The notes under the pieces are model-generated. The model was not told the DNA's origin and searched no databases. It was given only the letters and a program-made list of their open reading frames with translations. This document shows, in pieces, positions 35,288-44,277 of a DNA stretch of 64,000 bases. Source of the DNA: Actinoplanes sandaracinus (lineage in GTDB: Bacteria > Actinomycetota > Actinomycetes > Mycobacteriales > Micromonosporaceae); contig NZ_JASCTH010000001.1 in the NCBI RefSeq assembly GCF_030009775.1, forward strand, positions 124,001 through 188,000, read 5' to 3'. Numbering within the stretch: the stretch's first letter is position 1; each line of letters starts with the position of its first letter. A program made the translations under genes and the position numbers.

Positions 35288-35959
35288 TCACAGGCGGCGA
35301 ACTCCGCGCACGTCACGGCGGTCGTTCCCGGCGGATGACGCCACGTGCACGACGTCCGGCCGGCCGGGCCGCACCGGAATCCGCACCGTGCGGACCGGCC
35401 CGACCAGCCTGGTCAAGGTGTCCGCGAACCCGGGCTCCGGCGACGCGCTCCACACGCCGAGGACCCCGCCGGGCAGCAGGTGCTCGCGCAACATCGCCAG
35501 CCCCGACCTCCGGTACAACCCCGTGGCGTGATCGACGACGGTCCAGCCGGGCCCGTTGTCGACGTCCAGGCAGATCGCGTCGAACCGGTCGCTGGTGCCG
35601 GTCAGCCAGACCGCCAGGTCCCCTGTCACCAGCCGCACCCGCGGATCGTCGAGCGCACCCTCACTGAACGGGCGCAGCACCCCGCGATGCCAGTTCACGA
35701 CAGCCGGCTCGACCTCCACCACGATGATCTCGGAAGCCGCCGTGCGCACCGCCTCGGCCAGCGAGAACCCCAGCCCGAGACCAGCGATCAGCAGCCGTGG
35801 CCGCGGCTTCGCGACGGCCAGAGCGGCGCGGACCAGCATCCGCCCCGACAGTCCCGAGCGCGTGTCCATCAGGAAGACCCCGTTGCTGAACAGCTCGAAA
35901 TGCCCGTCCCGGCTCCGCAGGACCAGCTCACCCCGATCGGTGAAGACCCGCTCCTCCAT
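35288..35959 (-). CDS. Spermidine-synthase-like methyltransferase-fold protein
   Basis: Rossmann-fold protein, 223 residues, of the spermidine synthase superfamily. It shows FELFSNGVFLMDTRSG (beta-hairpin tetramer region), LLIAGLGLGFSLAEAV (nucleotide-binding glycine loop), IIVVEVEPAVVNWHRG, DPRVRLVTGDLAVWL and FDAICLDVDNGPGW. The polyamine-binding residues of true spermidine synthases are not clear, so the reaction is uncertain. ATG at 35959 chosen because upstream sequence runs into the divergent gene's promoter. It is divergent from the SHOCT-type gene by 55 bp. Confidence 0.82.
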   Translation of the reverse strand: MEERVFTDRGELVLRSRDGHFELFSNGVFLMDTRSGLSGRMLVRAALAVAKPRPRLLIAGLGLGFSLAEAVRTAASEIIVVEVEPAVVNWHRGVLRPFSEGALDDPRVRLVTGDLAVWLTGTSDRFDAICLDVDNGPGWTVVDHATGLYRRSGLAMLREHLLPGGVLGVWSASPEPGFADTLTRLVGPVRTVRIPVRPGRPDVVHVASSAGNDRRDVRGVRRL

Positions 35960-36014
35960 GGGCGGCAGCCTACGCACCCGATGGACCGTCGTCGATAAGT
36001 TACGGTGACTCCTC

Positions 36015-36494
36015 GTGAGCTTCGACGGCGACACGACGGTTCCTGATCACTGCACCGAGTCCCTGGCACGGGCCCGCCGCCACAGCATCGACACCGCCGG
36101 AGCCCTCGCCGTCGCCGCTGTGGGCAGCGGCAGCGCCCCCCTCTACCTGCTCGTCTACCCCGACCGGCTGGAACTGGCCAGCGCCGGCGGAATGCTCGGC
36201 ACAGGAGCCGGCCGGGAACGGATCGAGTACACCGCCATCGACGACGTGACCGCCCGTGATCGGCTGATCCGATCATCGCTGGAGATCAGCACGGGCGGGC
36301 GCACGGTGTCCTTCAGCACCGGGACCCTCGGCCGCGGCCGGGAGGCCGCGACCTACCTCGCCGCGCTCATCCGGCAGCGGCTGGGCGCGACGCCCGACAA
36401 CACGGCCCTGCTGCACCAACTGGCCGCCCTGCACACCGCGGGCTTGCTGACCGACGAGGAGTACGCCGCGAAACGGGCCACGCTCCTCAGCTAG
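36015..36494 (+). CDS. PH-like domain protein with C-terminal SHOCT motif
   Basis: Cytoplasmic protein of 159 residues. The central part (about 35-125) is beta-rich and looks like a bacterial PH-type fold (LYLLVYPDRLELAS, YTAIDDVTARDRLIRSSLE). The last 30 residues are a short C-terminal SHOCT motif (LHQLAALHTAGLLTDEEYAA), common on actinobacterial regulatory or membrane-associated proteins. GTG start. Its function is unknown; it may bind an oligomer or membrane partner. Confidence 0.75.
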   Translation: MSFDGDTTVPDHCTESLARARRHSIDTAGALAVAAVGSGSAPLYLLVYPDRLELASAGGMLGTGAGRERIEYTAIDDVTARDRLIRSSLEISTGGRTVSFSTGTLGRGREAATYLAALIRQRLGATPDNTALLHQLAALHTAGLLTDEEYAAKRATLLS

Positions 36495-36536
36495 AGAGCG
36501 GGCGGTGACGAGGTCTGCTCCGCCAAGCCGGCCCGG

Positions 36537-37421
36537 TCACCGGCTGGACAGGGCGGCGATGAGCTCGTCCGCCCCGGTAGTGCGCGGCCGGTCGCTCACC
36601 TGGCCGTCGCCGATCTCCACGACACGCCACCGGCCGTCCGCATGCCGGGTGAGGTCGGCGGTCACGAACGGCAGGCCCAGGGCGCCGATCGCGTCACCCA
36701 CCCCGGGCAGGTCGACGCCGTCGGACGGCAGGTCATCCGGCGTGTCGGGATGAGCCGTGGCCAGGCGACACGAGCCCCCGACCCACCAGGTCCGCACCTC
36801 GGCGCCGGTGAACGACTCGAACCGGCGCAGGACGAACCCACCGGTGAACCCGTCACCCCGCAACTCCCGGAAACGACTGGCGACCGCCCACGCCGCCACA
36901 CCGTCGGTGACATCGGGGAGGTACGCCGCCTCATGCCAGTAATGCTTCATCGACTTCGTGTAGTCCCGCAGCACCGCCGGACCCGCGCCCAGCGCCGCAC
37001 AGGCCCGGACGAAACCCTCCCGGCCGTCACCGTCGGTCCACACCGTCTCCGGGGTCGCGCTCCCGACAGCCGCGTACCAGCCGGGCAGCTCGTGGGCACG
37101 CCGGTACTGCTCCGGACTCGTCCGCAAGGTCACCCCGCGGGCGGCCAGGGCACCCGCCAGGGCCGCGTACCGTTCGCTGCTCAGCATCCAGCCCCGGTAG
37201 ACGGCGTCGGCACCCGCCGGCACCCGCGAGACCGCCGCCGCCGCGCTGTCCCCCACCCCGGACGCACCGGTTCCGGCCGCGCCGGCCGGTTCGCCGCTGG
37301 ACAAGGCGTCGTGGTCGATCAGCGCGACCTCGATCCCGGCATCGCGGGCGGCTCGGGCCTCCTCGGCGAAATGCTCGTCGGGGCGGCGCGGACGAAGGAC
37401 ATCAGAGGGAACCAGCAGCAT
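36537..37421 (-). CDS. ATP-grasp domain protein (DUF4343-like)
   Basis: Protein of 294 residues. N-terminal pre-ATP-grasp part (MLLVPSDVLRPRRPDEHF, about 1-100) and ATP-grasp-like C-terminal half (about 130-290) with LRDYTKSMKHYWHEAAYLPD, GFVLRRFESFTGAEVRTWWV and VVEIGDGQVSD (metal-binding Glu region). Family members are thought to ligate amines to carboxylates, but the substrate is unknown. ATG overlaps the stop of the membrane protein gene upstream (TGATG), so these two are coupled. Confidence 0.8.
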   Translation of the reverse strand: MLLVPSDVLRPRRPDEHFAEEARAARDAGIEVALIDHDALSSGEPAGAAGTGASGVGDSAAAAVSRVPAGADAVYRGWMLSSERYAALAGALAARGVTLRTSPEQYRRAHELPGWYAAVGSATPETVWTDGDGREGFVRACAALGAGPAVLRDYTKSMKHYWHEAAYLPDVTDGVAAWAVASRFRELRGDGFTGGFVLRRFESFTGAEVRTWWVGGSCRLATAHPDTPDDLPSDGVDLPGVGDAIGALGLPFVTADLTRHADGRWRVVEIGDGQVSDRPRTTGADELIAALSSR

Positions 37422-38026
37422 CACGCCGAAATGATCCGCCGTTCCCCACGCGCACGCCTCCCATTTTCCGTCGCCACGAGGGTGCCGGCGGAGCCCTCGC
37501 GGGCGGGCCGGGCCAACGGCGAGAGGGCGGCGAGCAGGATCAGCGCCGCCGGCGGCAGGAAGTCGATATCGATGATGATCGCCGCGACCCCGGCACCCAA
37601 CAGCAGCGGGCTCCAGACCGGGACGCGCCGAGCTGCCACCAGCAGGCCGAGCAGGGCCAGCAAGCCGAGCGAGAAGAGCAGCGGGCCGGCGATCCACAAC
37701 GGTTCGGGCAGGGGCGCCGCCTCTCGGAAGGCCACCGAGAGGTCGCCGGCGATCACCCAGAGAAAGCAGGCCACTCCGGCGACGACAGCGCCCGCGGCCA
37801 CCGTGGCGACCGTGCGGGCGCCGGCGGGAACAAGCGGGCGGACGGCCGCGGCCAGCACACCGAACAGGACCATGGCGGCGAAGAACATCATGTGGGCGAG
37901 AGTCCAGACGAGCCCTGGGCCGCGGGCGCCGTCAAGGCCGTCGATCAGGCGAAGCAGACCGTAGGCCAAGAGCAGGACCGGCGCCTCCATCGCGAGGTGG
38001 CGAACCGTAGCGCTGTTCGATGGCAT
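37421..38026 (-). CDS. Integral membrane protein, 201 aa
   Basis: Polytopic membrane protein with about six hydrophobic segments: LLLAYGLLRLIDGL, VWTLAHMMFFAAMVLFGVLA, TVAAGAVVAGVACFLWVIAG, IAGPLLFSLGLLALLGLLVA, PLLLGAGVAAIIIDIDF and LPPAALILLAALSPL. The hydrophilic C-terminus is basic (NGRRARGERR). Starts MPSNSATVRHLAMEAPVLLL. Coupled to the ATP-grasp gene. Function unknown. Confidence 0.75.
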   Translation of the reverse strand: MPSNSATVRHLAMEAPVLLLAYGLLRLIDGLDGARGPGLVWTLAHMMFFAAMVLFGVLAAAVRPLVPAGARTVATVAAGAVVAGVACFLWVIAGDLSVAFREAAPLPEPLWIAGPLLFSLGLLALLGLLVAARRVPVWSPLLLGAGVAAIIIDIDFLPPAALILLAALSPLARPAREGSAGTLVATENGRRARGERRIISA

Positions 38027-38290
38027 GGCCTGAACGTACGTCCGGGCGGCGACGTGACGCGTCCGGCGCTTTCCCTGCCACTACCCCGATTTCAACCCCC
38101 GGGTGCCTCGCCACAACCCCTAAGGCATCCTAGGAACCTGTCCCGCTTGGTCTCCCGCCTGACCCGTCGCGACGAAGCATCTCGGCGAGGCCTGGATCGC
38201 GGCGCGAGGTAGACGAGACAGGCCGTGCGGGGAGACGAGACAGGGACGGATACGCAGAAGTCATCGCCTCGGCAGCGCGGCGGCACGCCT

Positions 38291-38311
38291 TTCCTATTAG
38301 GCAGATAGGAA
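38291..38311. promoter_or_regulatory. Inverted repeat overlapping the ribosome site of the EgtA-like gene
   Basis: TTCCTAT (38291-38297) and ATAGGAA (38305-38311) with a 7-bp spacer. The right arm contains the AGGA that serves the ATG at 38316. It could be an operator or a translational control hairpin. Confidence 0.5.
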
Positions 38312-38315
38312 TGCT

Positions 38316-39431
38316 ATGCTCGCCGCCCCGGGCGAGACCGGGCCGGACGTGGCGAGGGAAGCCGGGAATGAGGCTGGCGTGGGCACCCTGAACGAGCAGG
38401 CGGCCGAGGAGTACATCGCAGCGCGGGCGTTCACGCCGGGCGTGCCCGGCTTCGTAGGGATAGCGGTGGACCTGCTGGTCGATCCGGCCTGCGCGCCGTC
38501 GGGGCGGCGACCGCTCCGGCACGGATTCCTGGACACACGGTCGCCGCGGATCCTGGTGGTCAGCGGGCCACCGTCCCCCGGCCTCGAGGTGGCTCTTCGC
38601 CGGATGGGCGACGACCTGGACGCTTCGGCGCGCATCGTCGACCGGCACCGGCTGACCGTGGTGCCGCAGGCCACCGGCACGCTTCATCCGGAGAGTCCGG
38701 CGCACGCCATCGTCACCGCGACCGCCGGCATCCGGGTCGGGCTGGAGGCGGGGCTGGACGGAGGCGGACCGCTGGGGCTGCACCGGCGCTGGGGGCTGGC
38801 GCACATGCTCGCGCCGGTGCTGGCGGCCGCGTTCGCGAACGCTCCGCTGCGGCACGGGCGGCCGACGGGCTGGCGCAGTGTGCGTCAGGCTCTTCGCCGC
38901 GACCTGCCGCTCGGCCCAGTCCGGGGTGAGCCGCAGGCCGCGTGGGCGGCGTACGTGATGGACACGCCCGCCGGCACCGGCAGCACGCCGCGGCAGACAC
39001 TGCGCGCCGGAGGCCGGCTGACGCCCGCCGAACTGAACCGGCACCTGGCCGGATTGCGTCCGCCGGTGGCCGCGCGCGGCCATCTGGAACTCGACGTCGC
39101 CGACCGGCAGGCCGGCAACGGCTGGCGGGTTCCGGCAGCCGTCACGGCGGTGCTGCTCGATGATCCGCGCGCCGCCGAGGAGGCCACCGAGGCCACCGCC
39201 CGGCTTGCCGGCGAGCCGGCGCTGTGGGAGCGCGCGGCCCGCGACGCGCTCACCGACCCGGCGCTGGCCGCGGCCGCCCGGGACTGCTTCATGGCCGCCT
39301 ACGCGGCTCTCTCCCGGCAGGGCGTCTCCCGCGAGTTGCGCGACGCGGTGGCAGATTTCATCGAGCGGTACGTGTGCCGCAACCGCTGCCCGGCCGACGA
39401 CGTCCTCGACGGCGCCACCGCCAGCCCCTGA
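38316..39431 (+). CDS. EgtA-like glutamate-cysteine ligase homolog with degenerate active site
   Basis: Protein of 371 residues related to actinobacterial glutamate-cysteine ligases (GCS2/EgtA). The second half keeps strong family character: HRRWGLAHMLAPVLAAAFAN, GRPTGWRSVRQAL, AAWAAYVMDTPAGTG and LELDVADRQAGNGWRVP. The first half is decayed at expected catalytic sites: VGVELEW-type metal-binding Glu reads VGIAVDLLV, and the EPGGQxELSGP motif is reduced to LVVSGPPSPG. It may be a pseudoenzyme or act on another substrate. No egtB, egtC, egtD or egtE is nearby. ATG with AGGA six bases upstream. Confidence 0.8.
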   Translation: MLAAPGETGPDVAREAGNEAGVGTLNEQAAEEYIAARAFTPGVPGFVGIAVDLLVDPACAPSGRRPLRHGFLDTRSPRILVVSGPPSPGLEVALRRMGDDLDASARIVDRHRLTVVPQATGTLHPESPAHAIVTATAGIRVGLEAGLDGGGPLGLHRRWGLAHMLAPVLAAAFANAPLRHGRPTGWRSVRQALRRDLPLGPVRGEPQAAWAAYVMDTPAGTGSTPRQTLRAGGRLTPAELNRHLAGLRPPVAARGHLELDVADRQAGNGWRVPAAVTAVLLDDPRAAEEATEATARLAGEPALWERAARDALTDPALAAAARDCFMAAYAALSRQGVSRELRDAVADFIERYVCRNRCPADDVLDGATASP

Positions 39432-39524
39432 CACTCCAGGGCCCCGGATCGCGCGACCGGCGTGGATGGCGAGCCGGCGACCGACACGGCCTCCACGGAT
39501 CACCGGCAGCCCTTCGAACTGCAC

Positions 39525-39591
39525 TTTCAACCCCTTGGTTGACAACACTCATCGGGCGGCCTAGCTTAGGTTTCAACCAAACGGTTCAACC
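39525..39591 (+). promoter_or_regulatory. Promoter and operator region of the arsR-type operon
   Basis: TTGACA (39539-39544), 17-bp spacer and TAGCTT (39562-39567) form a good sigma-70-like promoter. TCAACCCCTTGGTTGA, an inverted repeat with 6-bp arms, overlaps the -35 box, and a related TTTCAACC-AAAC-GGTTCAAC follows the -10 box. These are likely sites for the ArsR-type repressor encoded at 39645. Confidence 0.65.
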
Positions 39592-39644
39592 TAAGCACCA
39601 CGTTCAGACCGGGCACTCGAGCCGGGCAGCGGAGATGAGGACTG

Positions 39645-40004
39645 ATGTCGACGGACACGATGGCACGGGTCTTCGGCGCGCTCGCCGACCCGACACGCAT
39701 CGACATGGTGACGCGTCTGGCCGGTGGCGACGCGACCGTCAATCAGCTGGCCGAGCCGTACCGGATGTCGCTCCAGGCGGTCTACAAGCACCTGCGCGTC
39801 CTGGAGGACGCCGGGCTGGTGAGCCGCCCGGCCGGCCCGCAGCCCCGCGTGGTGCGCCTGGAGACGGAGGTGTTCGACCGGATGGACGAGTGGATCGAGC
39901 GTTACCGCCGGCAGGCCGAGGAGCGCTACAGCAGGCTCGACTCGGTGCTGGCGTCGCTGGAAACGGACAACGAAGAGACCGAGGACGGAAAGGAACAGTC
40001 ATGA
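39645..40004 (+). CDS. ArsR-family transcriptional regulator
   Basis: Winged-helix repressor, 119 residues: FGALADPTRIDMVTRLAGGD, DNA-binding helix MSLQAVYKHLRVLEDAGLVS and wing RPAGPQPRVVRLE. No metal-binding Cys motif is present, matching the subgroup paired with SRPBCC proteins rather than metal sensors. A long acidic C-terminal helix (YSRLDSVLASLETDNEETED). ATG with GAGGA upstream; its stop overlaps the start of the SRPBCC gene (ATGA). Probably represses its own operon through the inverted repeats at 39525-39591. Confidence 0.92.
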   Translation: MSTDTMARVFGALADPTRIDMVTRLAGGDATVNQLAEPYRMSLQAVYKHLRVLEDAGLVSRPAGPQPRVVRLETEVFDRMDEWIERYRRQAEERYSRLDSVLASLETDNEETEDGKEQS

Positions 40005-40495
40005 CCAAGATCGCCCAGACCGCCATCGAGGCCGACCCGAAGCTGCCGATCATCCGGCTGACCAGGGATTTCGCCGCCACCCCGGCGCAGTTGTTCCGGG
40101 CGCACACCGATCCGGAGCTGTTCGTGCTCTGGAACGGGCCGGACTCGCTCACCAACAAGATCGACTACTGGGACGCGCGCACCGGCGGCAGCTGGCGGTA
40201 CGTGTCGAGCCGTGCGGGCGAGCACGGCGACGAGGAATACGCGTTCCACGGCTCGTTCCACGAGGTCGGGCCGGACCGGATCGTGCAGACGTTCACCTTC
40301 GAGGGCGAGCCGTCGGGCGTGGCCCTGGAGACGCTGTGGTTCGAGGATCTGGGTGACGGCCGCACCCGGCTGCACGCGCAGTCGCTGGTGGACAGCTTCG
40401 AGGGCCGCGACGCCTGGCTGCGCAGCGGCATGGAGGTCGGCGTGAACGAGGGTTACGCACGCCTGGAGAAGCTGGCGGCGGAAGGCCGCCTCTGA
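40001..40495 (+). CDS. SRPBCC / AHSA1-domain protein
   Basis: START-like hydrophobic-pocket protein, 164 residues, AHSA1 (activator of Hsp90 ATPase homolog 1-like) group. Pattern: LTRDFAATPAQLFRAHTDPE, WNGPDSLTNKIDYWDARTGG, GSFHEVGPDRIVQTFTFEGE and GMEVGVNEGYARLEKLA at the end. Coupled to the ArsR gene. In this common actinobacterial pair the ligand is usually unknown; it may bind or modify a small hydrophobic compound. Confidence 0.9.
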   Translation: MTKIAQTAIEADPKLPIIRLTRDFAATPAQLFRAHTDPELFVLWNGPDSLTNKIDYWDARTGGSWRYVSSRAGEHGDEEYAFHGSFHEVGPDRIVQTFTFEGEPSGVALETLWFEDLGDGRTRLHAQSLVDSFEGRDAWLRSGMEVGVNEGYARLEKLAAEGRL

Positions 40496-40692
40496 CGGGG
40501 GAACGGCGAGACCAGGACGTCGCGCACGTCGAGCAACCGGTCGGCCCGCACCCGGGTCGCGTCGTCACGCCGCCAGCCGGGCGCCGAGGTCAGCACGGCG
40601 AGCTGGGCGTCGACGTCGCTGACCGTGACCCGGAGCGGGTTCGGCGCCGGGCTCACGGGCCGGTTCAGGTAGTCACGGATCCGGTTGAACAT
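40453..40692 (-). CDS. Possible small protein, 79 aa
   Basis: Minus-strand frame from an ATG at 40692: MFNRIRDYLNRPVSPAPNPL, then VTVSDVDAQLAVLTSAPGW and RADRLLDVRDVLV. It reads like a real short helical protein but has no recognisable ribosome site, and its end overlaps the convergent SRPBCC gene by 43 bases. It lies 77 bp downstream of the GT4 stop. Treat as tentative. Confidence 0.35.
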   Translation of the reverse strand: MFNRIRDYLNRPVSPAPNPLRVTVSDVDAQLAVLTSAPGWRRDDATRVRADRLLDVRDVLVSPFPRQRRPSAASFSRRA

Positions 40693-40769
40693 ACCGGGAA
40701 AATTTCCCCGGAACGCGGCCGGGGAAACACGGTACGGGCAGACAGCCGCGGGGCCGTCCGCCCGTGCCG

Positions 40770-42029
40770 TCACCGGGCCTTGACCGCGAAGAGCTGGTCG
40801 AAGACCGTGGCGCGCTCGAAGGTCATGGCGTGCGCCCGCGCCCGGACCTCCAGCTCCCGCCGAAGTCCCGCGGACATGTCCAGCACCACCCGGTCGACCG
40901 CGTCGGCGAGCCCGGCGACGTCGCCCGCCTCGACGATCACCGCGGTGTCGCCGACCGCCTCGCCGACGCCGCCGGTGGTGGTCGTGATGATCGGCCCGCC
41001 TCCGGCCAGGGCCTTCTCGGCCAGGGCGATGCCGAACGTCTCGACGAAGTCCGGTTCCGGCTTGGTGGGCAGCGCGTACGCCGCACACCCTGCCATCAGC
41101 AGCGGCTTCTCGTCGTCGTCCACATCGGTGAGGAAGACGATCCGGTCGTCCCGGCTGGCCATCGCCCGCGCGTGCTCCAGTGCGGGCCCGGTGCCGGCGA
41201 CGACGAGTTTGACGTCGTCGCGGCAGCGCATCCGGCCGTACGCCATGATCAGGTCGTAGATGCCCTTGGCCCGGGCCACCCGGGACAGGAAGAGGATGTA
41301 TCCGTCGCGTCGCAGGCCGCGGCGCGCGAGCGCCGCGTCGACGGCCGCCGGGTCGAGGTCGAGGAAAGCGGACGCGTCGATCGGGGGATAGCTGACCGTG
41401 ACGCGTTCACGGCACTGGACCGCGAAGGTGGTGCCGCAGTGCGCGTCCACCTCCTCGGCCGAGGCGATGATCTCGTCCCGGGTGTATTCGGAGACCGCCA
41501 CCACCTCGTCGCTGGCGAGGAAGGTGGTGAGCAGGACGGTGGCCGCGCCGAACCGGCCCTCCCGCAGGCAGGAGCGGATGACGTTGGTGACGTCGGAGCC
41601 GACCGCCTTGGCGATGGTGCGCACGTCCGGCTGAAAGCCGGCGGCCCGGGCCGCGGTGACCGCGTCGTTGATCACCTGGGTGTGCGGCACCAGGTACATC
41701 GAGAGGCAGACGGTGGGCACCGGTTCGGAGAGCAGCTCGACCAGGCGGCCGGTGAGGCCGGCCAGGTGGCGGCCGTCCGGCACCCGGTAGTCGCCGACCG
41801 CCTCGGGGCGTTCGACGGTGATGCCGGGACTGTACGGCAGGAGCCGGTCGAAGGGCTTGAGGGGAAGGCCGGCCGCCTGAAGGGTGGCGATCGGCCACGT
41901 GAGCAGCCGCACGTCGTCGAAACCCCGGGTGAGCGCGACCTCGGCGAGGTTGCGGGCCTCGCCGGAGTGTCCGCAGATGACCGGGTCGGCTCGGACCGCG
42001 ATGACGAGGCGGCGGGTCGGTCGGCTCAT
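40770..42029 (-). CDS. GT4-family glycosyltransferase
   Basis: GT-B-fold retaining glycosyltransferase, 419 residues, cytoplasmic. The acceptor half has CGHSGEARNLAEVALTRGF near the N-terminus; the donor half has ILFLSRVARAKGIYDLIMAY, KLVVAGTGPALE and the EX7E motif in DFVETFGIALAEKALAGGGP. The C-terminal helices return to the N-lobe (RATVFDQLF). ATG at 42029 with AAGGA upstream. It lies 10 bp after the GH92 stop. Pairing of a GT4 enzyme with an alpha-mannosidase suggests mannose-containing glycan or disaccharide metabolism (inference). Confidence 0.88.
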   Translation of the reverse strand: MSRPTRRLVIAVRADPVICGHSGEARNLAEVALTRGFDDVRLLTWPIATLQAAGLPLKPFDRLLPYSPGITVERPEAVGDYRVPDGRHLAGLTGRLVELLSEPVPTVCLSMYLVPHTQVINDAVTAARAAGFQPDVRTIAKAVGSDVTNVIRSCLREGRFGAATVLLTTFLASDEVVAVSEYTRDEIIASAEEVDAHCGTTFAVQCRERVTVSYPPIDASAFLDLDPAAVDAALARRGLRRDGYILFLSRVARAKGIYDLIMAYGRMRCRDDVKLVVAGTGPALEHARAMASRDDRIVFLTDVDDDEKPLLMAGCAAYALPTKPEPDFVETFGIALAEKALAGGGPIITTTTGGVGEAVGDTAVIVEAGDVAGLADAVDRVVLDMSAGLRRELEVRARAHAMTFERATVFDQLFAVKAR

Positions 42030-42039
42030 CGTTGTTCCT

Positions 42040-44172
42040 TCAGGAAGAGGGGTGGGGGTCGGAGAGGGACGGCGGCCGGATCCCATGCCCCCAGGTGGAG
42101 GGCTCGGGCCCGAGCCGCAGGTGCAGCCGTCCGCCCTGATGGACGTCGGCGGCGTTCAGGTGGGTGGCACGCAGCGCCTTTCCATTGAGGGTCGCCGATT
42201 GGACGTACTGGGGCGGCGGGTCACGGTCGATGCCGTCGACGCCGATCGGGCTCTCGCGGTGCCCCGAGGTCTCGATGACGAACTCGCCGCCCTCCACCTG
42301 GATCGCGGAGCGGGCGAACGCGGGCGTGTTGACCAGGAACAGGTTCTGGCCGGCGACCGGGAACAGGCCGAGGGACGCCCACACGTACCAGGCGCTCAGG
42401 CCGCCGGAGTCGTCGTTGCCCGGCAGGCCGCCGGGGCCGCTGCCGAACTGCCAGGTCAGAGCCGAGTTGACCACCTCGGCGGTGCGGTCCGGGCGGCCCG
42501 CGTAGTGGTAGGCCCAGGGCGCTTCCATGTCGGGCTCGTTGTTGAGGCCCTCGAAACGGTTCAGGGCGTAGCCGGCGGCCATCTCGGCCGCGTCGGGGCC
42601 GCGGCCGGGCTGCCGGACCGGCTCGGCGCCGTACCCGAAGAAGCGGTCCAGCATGCTCACGAACGCCCGGCCGCCGCCGGCCAGCCCGATCCGGCCGGCC
42701 ATGTCGTGCAGCAGCCGGAACGAGTAGTTCCACTTGCCGCCCTCGTAGAACTCGGAGTCCTTGAGCAGGCCGGTGGCCGGGTCGAAGGCGTTGATCCAGC
42801 CGCCGCTGCGCCGTTCCAGGTCGGCGGCCAGCCGGTGGTCGTTGAGGGCGCGGGCCACCTGCGCGGTGCAGTGGTGGGCGTACGCGAGATCGAGGGTGTG
42901 CGTGATCGGGTGCACCACGCCGTGTTCCCAGAAGTCCTCGCCGTAGAGCCGCCGCAGGTCGTCGACCATGTGCACGAGCGCCCAGGTCCAGTCGATGCCC
43001 GGCCGTCTCAGGGCGTGCACGTCCGCGAGCCCGGTGTGCGCCAGGGCGCTCGCCTGCCGGAAGAACCGGTCGGCGCCGCGGGCCATCCGGTAGCCGATCG
43101 GGAAGTTGCCCTCCTCCTCGCACACCCGGATCAGAGAATCGAGCAGGTCGCCGTAGCGGTCCGGGGCGATCGCGGACAGCAGCGGCATCTGCGTCTTGTA
43201 GATGTCCCACATGGTGCAGATGTCGAAGGCGTACGGGCCGGGGTCGGGCCAGTTCGGGCTCTCGTCGTCGGCGATGCAGGGCTTGATCAGCGAGTGGTAC
43301 AGAGCGGTGGCCATGACCGTGCGCCGCGCCGGGCTGCCGCCGTCGACCTGGATCCGGCCGAGGTGGTCGCGCCAGCGCGCCCTGGTCCGGGCGCGGACCG
43401 TCTCGAACGCCGGCTGGCCGGTGCCGCACTCGCGCAGCAGGTTCTCCCGCGCCTGCTCGCGGCCGCGCAGGGAGAAACCCATCCGGACCTCGATGGTCTG
43501 CCCGGCCCGGGTGGGGCCCATGAAGAGCATGCCGAACGGGCGCAGCGTGGTGTGCCGGATGCTGTCGAAGTCGAGGCGGGTGCCACCGGGGATGAGGCGC
43601 CGGTCGTACCAGAGCATCTGCCGCCAGCCGGGGCTGTCCACCTCGATGTAGACCGACAGGGGGATACCCTCCATCACCACGGTGCCCTGGGCCTGGCCGT
43701 GGCCCATGCTCTCGGCCTGGGCGCGCAGCGGGACGGTCCGGCCGAGGTCGATGGCGAGGCCGCCGCAGGACAGGTCGATGACGACGCGGGCGCTGTGGTG
43801 GTCGGGGAAGGTGTAGCGGTGGACCGCGACCTTCTCCCCCACGGTGATCTCGCAGCGCACCCCGGTGTCCAGGTTGGCGGCGTAGTAGCCGGCCTCGGCC
43901 CGCTCGTCCTCCAGCGGCCACGACTGGCCGAGGTCGTCGAGCGGCTGCACCATCGGGGTGACCCGCACATAGTTGTAGTACTTGCGGATCGCCCCGGTGC
44001 CGGACTGCTGGAAATGCGTGAACCCGGACGCCTCCAGCCGGTCGAACATCTGCTCCGGCACGCCCTCGGTGTTCTTGGCGTACACGCCGTAACCGGTCGG
44101 GTACGCCCCCGAGTACGCGCAGGCCGAGACCATGCCGAGGGGGGAGGTGGCGCCCGGGTGGGTGTTGCCCAC
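42040..44172 (-). CDS. GH92 alpha-mannosidase
   Basis: Calcium-dependent exo-alpha-mannosidase family, 710 residues from the GTG at 44172. Clear family motifs: GNTHPGATSPLGMVS at the N-terminus, FYEGGKWNYSFRLLHDMAG and GLPGNDDSGGLSAWYVWASL with the catalytic-site residues. No signal peptide, so probably cytoplasmic. Oddly, the family's N-terminal DNVDPFIGT-type sequence is encoded in the same frame upstream of this GTG, back to about 44268, right after the TAG stop of the preceding gene, but no ATG, GTG or TTG is available there. The true start may be an ATC at 44268 or the assembly may hold an error. Followed by the GT4 gene. Confidence 0.9.
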   Translation of the reverse strand: MGNTHPGATSPLGMVSACAYSGAYPTGYGVYAKNTEGVPEQMFDRLEASGFTHFQQSGTGAIRKYYNYVRVTPMVQPLDDLGQSWPLEDERAEAGYYAANLDTGVRCEITVGEKVAVHRYTFPDHHSARVVIDLSCGGLAIDLGRTVPLRAQAESMGHGQAQGTVVMEGIPLSVYIEVDSPGWRQMLWYDRRLIPGGTRLDFDSIRHTTLRPFGMLFMGPTRAGQTIEVRMGFSLRGREQARENLLRECGTGQPAFETVRARTRARWRDHLGRIQVDGGSPARRTVMATALYHSLIKPCIADDESPNWPDPGPYAFDICTMWDIYKTQMPLLSAIAPDRYGDLLDSLIRVCEEEGNFPIGYRMARGADRFFRQASALAHTGLADVHALRRPGIDWTWALVHMVDDLRRLYGEDFWEHGVVHPITHTLDLAYAHHCTAQVARALNDHRLAADLERRSGGWINAFDPATGLLKDSEFYEGGKWNYSFRLLHDMAGRIGLAGGGRAFVSMLDRFFGYGAEPVRQPGRGPDAAEMAAGYALNRFEGLNNEPDMEAPWAYHYAGRPDRTAEVVNSALTWQFGSGPGGLPGNDDSGGLSAWYVWASLGLFPVAGQNLFLVNTPAFARSAIQVEGGEFVIETSGHRESPIGVDGIDRDPPPQYVQSATLNGKALRATHLNAADVHQGGRLHLRLGPEPSTWGHGIRPPSLSDPHPSS

Positions 44173-44277
44173 CTGCGGTTTCGGCCACCACCAGGTAGCG
44201 GCGAGACCATGTGCGCGAGGCAGGTCGGTGGCCGCTGTGCCGATGAAAGGATCTACGTTGTCGAGGATGGCCGGACT

